Shown: positions 61,766 through 64,000 of the stretch, one piece after another
Layout of the letters: each line of letters starts with the position of its first letter
Position numbering within the stretch: position 1 is the first letter of the stretch
Assembly (NCBI GenBank): GCA_035547835.1
Contig: DASZTW010000020.1
Location: forward strand, 1-64,000
DNA length: 64,000 nucleotides
DNA from: Acidimicrobiales bacterium
GTDB taxonomy: Bacteria; Actinomycetota; Acidimicrobiia; Acidimicrobiales; Iamiaceae
Reading direction: 5' to 3'
The notes under the pieces: generated by a model
The model's input: only the letters and a program-made list of their open reading frames with translations
Databases searched by the model: none
What the model was told of the DNA's origin: nothing
Position numbers and translations under genes: made by a program

Positions 61766-61924
61766 GTCGCGTGACGGCCGGCCTGTTGCCACAGGAACTG
61801 CCCGGGGCGCACAGTCGAAGGATCGGGCCAGCCCACGCGGACGGGCCCACCGGCCGTAGATGCGGCACTGACCGACACCGTCGCCGGGCCGCGGCAGAGG
61901 CGAGGCGCTCCACTCCTTTCCGGC

Positions 61925-61949
61925 CGATCATTCTCGGCTATTCTCATTC
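61925..61949. promoter_or_regulatory. Possible Fur/Zur box upstream of the fur gene
   Basis: On the minus strand the sequence reads GGAATGAGAATAGCCGAGAAT, two GAGAAT direct repeats with an AT-rich look typical of Fur-family sites, within 3-27 nt of the fur start. May mediate self-regulation. Confidence 0.4.
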
Positions 61950-61951
61950 CC

Positions 61952-62392
61952 ATGGCTGACCACCACTCCATCGTGCGGCGGCAGATGGGCGCGGCGGGCC
62001 ACAGGTACACACGGGGCCGGCAGTCGCTGGTCGACACGCTCGCCACCATCGGTGCACCTGCCACCATTCCCAAGATCCTTCGCGAGGCACCCCACTTCGT
62101 GCAGAGCTCGCTGTACCGGAACCTCGCCGTTCTCCAGGACGCGGGCGTCGTCACCCGCGTCGACGTCGGCGAAGGCCGGGCGTACTTCGAGCTCAGCGAA
62201 GCAGTGACCGAGGAGCACCACCACCACCTCGTCTGCCGCGAGTGCAGCGCGGTTGTCGACATCGCGCTGCCGACACGGGCCGAGCGAGACCTCGAGCGCG
62301 TGCTCGACGACGCCGCGCAAGGTGCCGGTTTCGAGCTGACGGAACACCGCGTCGACCTCGTCGGCGTGTGCGCGACCTGCCGCGCGGCCTGA
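61952..62392 (+). CDS. Fur family metal-responsive repressor
   Basis: 146 residues. Winged helix with TRGRQSLVDTLATIGAPATI and SSLYRNLAVLQDAGVVTRVD; metal sites in EEHHHHLVCRECSAVVDI and the second CxxC (VCATCRAA). The two CxxC pairs give the structural zinc. Could be Fur, Zur or similar; the short hinge and HHHH-LVC fit Zur/Fur equally. A possible operator precedes the gene. Confidence 0.9.
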   Translation: MADHHSIVRRQMGAAGHRYTRGRQSLVDTLATIGAPATIPKILREAPHFVQSSLYRNLAVLQDAGVVTRVDVGEGRAYFELSEAVTEEHHHHLVCRECSAVVDIALPTRAERDLERVLDDAAQGAGFELTEHRVDLVGVCATCRAA

Positions 62393-62445
62393 CGCGGGAT
62401 CGAGCCGGTGAGCTCGAGCGGCGTCGCCGTCGTAGGGGCGACGCC

Positions 62446-62598
62446 GTGACGCACACCCTCGCTTGGACGAAGGGACGCGCCATGGAGGCCACGAACCTCG
62501 CCGTCGACGGGGGACTTCCGCCGGTCGACTGGAAACCGATCGCCGACAAGCTCGCCGCCGGCATCGAACCGGGAGACCTCAGCCGCTTCGCGTTCTGA
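62446..62598 (+). CDS. Short 50-residue reading frame, possible truncated gene
   Basis: From GTG: THTLAWTKGRAMEATNLAVD, GGLPPVDWKPIADKLAAGIE, PGDLSRFAF. The segment NLAVDGGLPPVDWKPIADKL faintly resembles the first residues of some actinobacterial pyridoxamine-phosphate-oxidase-like proteins, but no further domain follows. Could be a real small protein or a relic. Confidence 0.3.
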   Translation: MTHTLAWTKGRAMEATNLAVDGGLPPVDWKPIADKLAAGIEPGDLSRFAF

Positions 62599-62688
62599 GC
62601 GCCGTCACACCCACCGCTGAACCCATCGAGCGTTGCGGCGTACGTTTGCGGACGCCGAGGGATCCGGGCCAGTGAGAGGAGACGGACC

Positions 62689-63540
62689 GTGACCACCGCA
62701 ACGCTGTTGCTGTCGTGCCCGGACCAGCCGGGGATCGTCGCGGCCGTCGCCGACTTCGTGTTCCGCCACGGCGGCAACATCGTCCACGCCGACCAGCACA
62801 ACGATGCGGAGCGAGGCGTGTTCTTCCAGCGCGTCGAGTTTGAGCTCGAAGGGTTCGGGCTCGGCCGTGCCGACCTGGCGACGGCTGTCGAGGACCTCGG
62901 CGCCCGATTCGAGATGCACGTCGACATCAAGTACTCCGACGAGCGGGCGAAGACCGCGGTGCTGGTGTCGAGAGAACCGCACTGCCTGTACGACCTGCTC
63001 GCGCGGTGGCGGGGTGGCGAGCTCCCGGGCGACATCGAGCTCGTGATCAGCAACCATCCCGATCACGCCGACGTGGCGGCCCACTTCGGGCTCCCCTACC
63101 ACCACCTGCCGGTCACCGCCGACACCAAGGCGCAACAGGAGCGAGCCGTGCTCGCCCTGCTGCACGACCACGGCGTCGAGCTCGTGGTGCTGGCCCGCTA
63201 CATGCAGATCCTGTCGGCCGATTTCGTCGACCAGTTCCCGAACAAGATCATCAACATCCACCACTCGTTCCTGCCCGCGTTCGTGGGCAGCCGGCCGTAC
63301 CACCAGGCCCACGAGCGGGGCGTCAAGCTCGTCGGCGTCACCGCTCACTACGCCACGGCCGACCTCGACGCCGGCCCGATCCTCGCCCAGGACGTCGTAC
63401 ACACCAGCCACCGCGACGCGGTGGCTGATCTCGTGCGGAAGGGCCGCGACCTCGAAAAGGCAGTGCTGGCGCGGGCGGTCCTCGCCCACCTCGAGCACCG
63501 GGTGCTGGTCTACGGCAACAAGACGGTGGTGTTCAGCTGA
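62689..63540 (+). CDS. purU: Formyltetrahydrofolate deformylase
   Basis: 283 residues from a GTG with AGGAGA upstream. N-terminal ACT domain (SCPDQPGIVAAVADFVFRHG), then formyltransferase-type catalytic domain with IINIHHSFLPAFVGSRPYHQ and GVTAHYATADLDAGPILAQD holding the Asn/His/Asp set. Hydrolyses 10-formyl-THF to THF and formate, feeding purine synthesis and balancing the folate pool. Confidence 0.94.
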   Translation: MTTATLLLSCPDQPGIVAAVADFVFRHGGNIVHADQHNDAERGVFFQRVEFELEGFGLGRADLATAVEDLGARFEMHVDIKYSDERAKTAVLVSREPHCLYDLLARWRGGELPGDIELVISNHPDHADVAAHFGLPYHHLPVTADTKAQQERAVLALLHDHGVELVVLARYMQILSADFVDQFPNKIINIHHSFLPAFVGSRPYHQAHERGVKLVGVTAHYATADLDAGPILAQDVVHTSHRDAVADLVRKGRDLEKAVLARAVLAHLEHRVLVYGNKTVVFS

Positions 63541-63559
63541 GGCGCGACTGGAGGCGTCC

Positions 63560-64000
63560 TCAGATGTCCACGGCGAGGAAGGCGAAACGCTCGGCCACCT
63601 CGCCCGGATCGATGCCGAAGTCCTCGGGCGTGTAGCGGTGGGCGCCGTGCTCGTGACGCGGGTGTTGGCGCTGGTACGCCTCGACGAAGCCGGGCAGGTC
63701 GGCGGGCGGTTCGATGCCGGCCGCGGCGTACACGGCCGACACGACGGCGGCAGGATCGCGCACCAAGTCGGAGTAAGCGACGTCGACCAAGGTCACGTGG
63801 CTGGCGAGCTCCCCGGCGCGAAACGCCCACGCGCGCCGCAGCCAAAGCTCGGTCTGGTCGAGCTGGAAGCGACCGACATCGGTTGGGTCGACTTCGTCGC
63901 TGTACGTGGAGCGGAACACGGCGAACAGGCTGGCGCCCGACGCGACCGTCTCGACCATGTCGCGGTGGAGGTGGACGACCACCGCGCCAGGGAACGTGCG
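63560..64000 (-). CDS. Sulfotransferase family protein, N-terminus beyond window
   Basis: The frame is open to the right edge, so at least 146 residues are seen. FPGAVVVHLHRDMVETVASG is the PAPS 3'-phosphate-binding part of cytosolic-type sulfotransferases, and VDVAYSDLVRDPAAVVSAVY AAAGI and YTPEDFGIDPGEVAERFAFL are the usual C-terminal part. The 5'-phosphosulfate loop lies outside. Likely transfers sulfate to a small molecule or lipid. Confidence 0.82.
   Translation of the reverse strand, partial: RTFPGAVVVHLHRDMVETVASGASLFAVFRSTYSDEVDPTDVGRFQLDQTELWLRRAWAFRAGELASHVTLVDVAYSDLVRDPAAVVSAVYAAAGIEPPADLPGFVEAYQRQHPRHEHGAHRYTPEDFGIDPGEVAERFAFLAVDI

Overview
The window is about 70% GC, with tightly packed genes joined by ATGA/GTGA overlaps and many GTG starts. 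Its gene content points to the phylum Actinomycetota: a class E sortase, a PPOX/F420-type oxidoreductase, DinB/mycothiol-type (TIGR03086) proteins, DUF2277, several enoyl-CoA hydratases, an acyl-CoA dehydrogenase and actinobacterial-type Rhs repeats. An Acidimicrobiia-like lineage is my best guess; no rRNA or other marker in the window fixes it. No tRNA, rRNA or CRISPR array was found.

Layout. 1-3.2 kb: a degenerate polymorphic-toxin locus of two orphan Rhs C-terminal tips, each followed at once by a small multi-pass membrane protein, plus a third core-repeat scrap followed by another membrane protein. 3.7-10.8 kb (minus strand): a nine-gene System I cytochrome c maturation operon, ccmA-B-C-D-E-F-G-H plus a CcmI-like TPR gene, almost every junction a 4-nt overlap. 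11-15 kb: sortase E, two crotonase-family enzymes, DUF2277, a dihydropteroate synthase homologue. 15.6-28 kb: TetR, DUF885 peptidase, hydrolases, methyltransferase, enoyl-CoA hydratase, aldehyde dehydrogenase, N-acyl-D-amino-acid deacylase, a DUF1353 membrane protein and a MerR-glyoxalase fusion. 28.5-31.5 kb: an ECF-type transporter whose membrane domain and two ATPases are one polypeptide. 33-34.2 kb: a cysteine hydrolase fused to a truncated haemoglobin.

34.4-36.1 kb is a graveyard of mobile and conflict genes: a toxin C-terminus with a candidate immunity gene, a truncated IS3 element and a frameshifted integrase tail. 36.2-46 kb: acyl-CoA dehydrogenase with an 18-bp palindromic operator candidate, a one-piece sigma-like/anti-sigma protein, cysS, valS, an FKBP lipoprotein and a MOSC protein. 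46-57.4 kb: quinone oxidoreductase, an ABC exporter, an exported SurE-like lipoprotein, small alpha+beta-barrel proteins, MBL-fold hydrolase, crotonase, SDR and PPOX genes. 57.5-59.3 kb: a DUF4157 protein with a lipase-like domain, resembling effectors of contractile injection systems, although no injection apparatus is in the window. The right end carries UBP zinc finger, thioesterase, serine hydrolase, Fur, purU and a partial sulfotransferase gene.

A 47-bp palindromic element (TGCTGTGAGC...CCACC...GGTGG...GCTCACAGCA) recurs in gaps between converging genes at 19.4, 53.8 and 54.0 kb, with a decayed copy at 39.5 kb; at 19.4 kb it is tandemly amplified with a 73-bp period. A second hairpin family occurs at 26.6 and 28.4 kb. 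The best candidates for undescribed biology are the Rhs-tip/membrane-protein cassettes, the sigma/anti-sigma fusion, the hydrolase-globin fusion, the DUF4157 effector and the palindromic repeat family.
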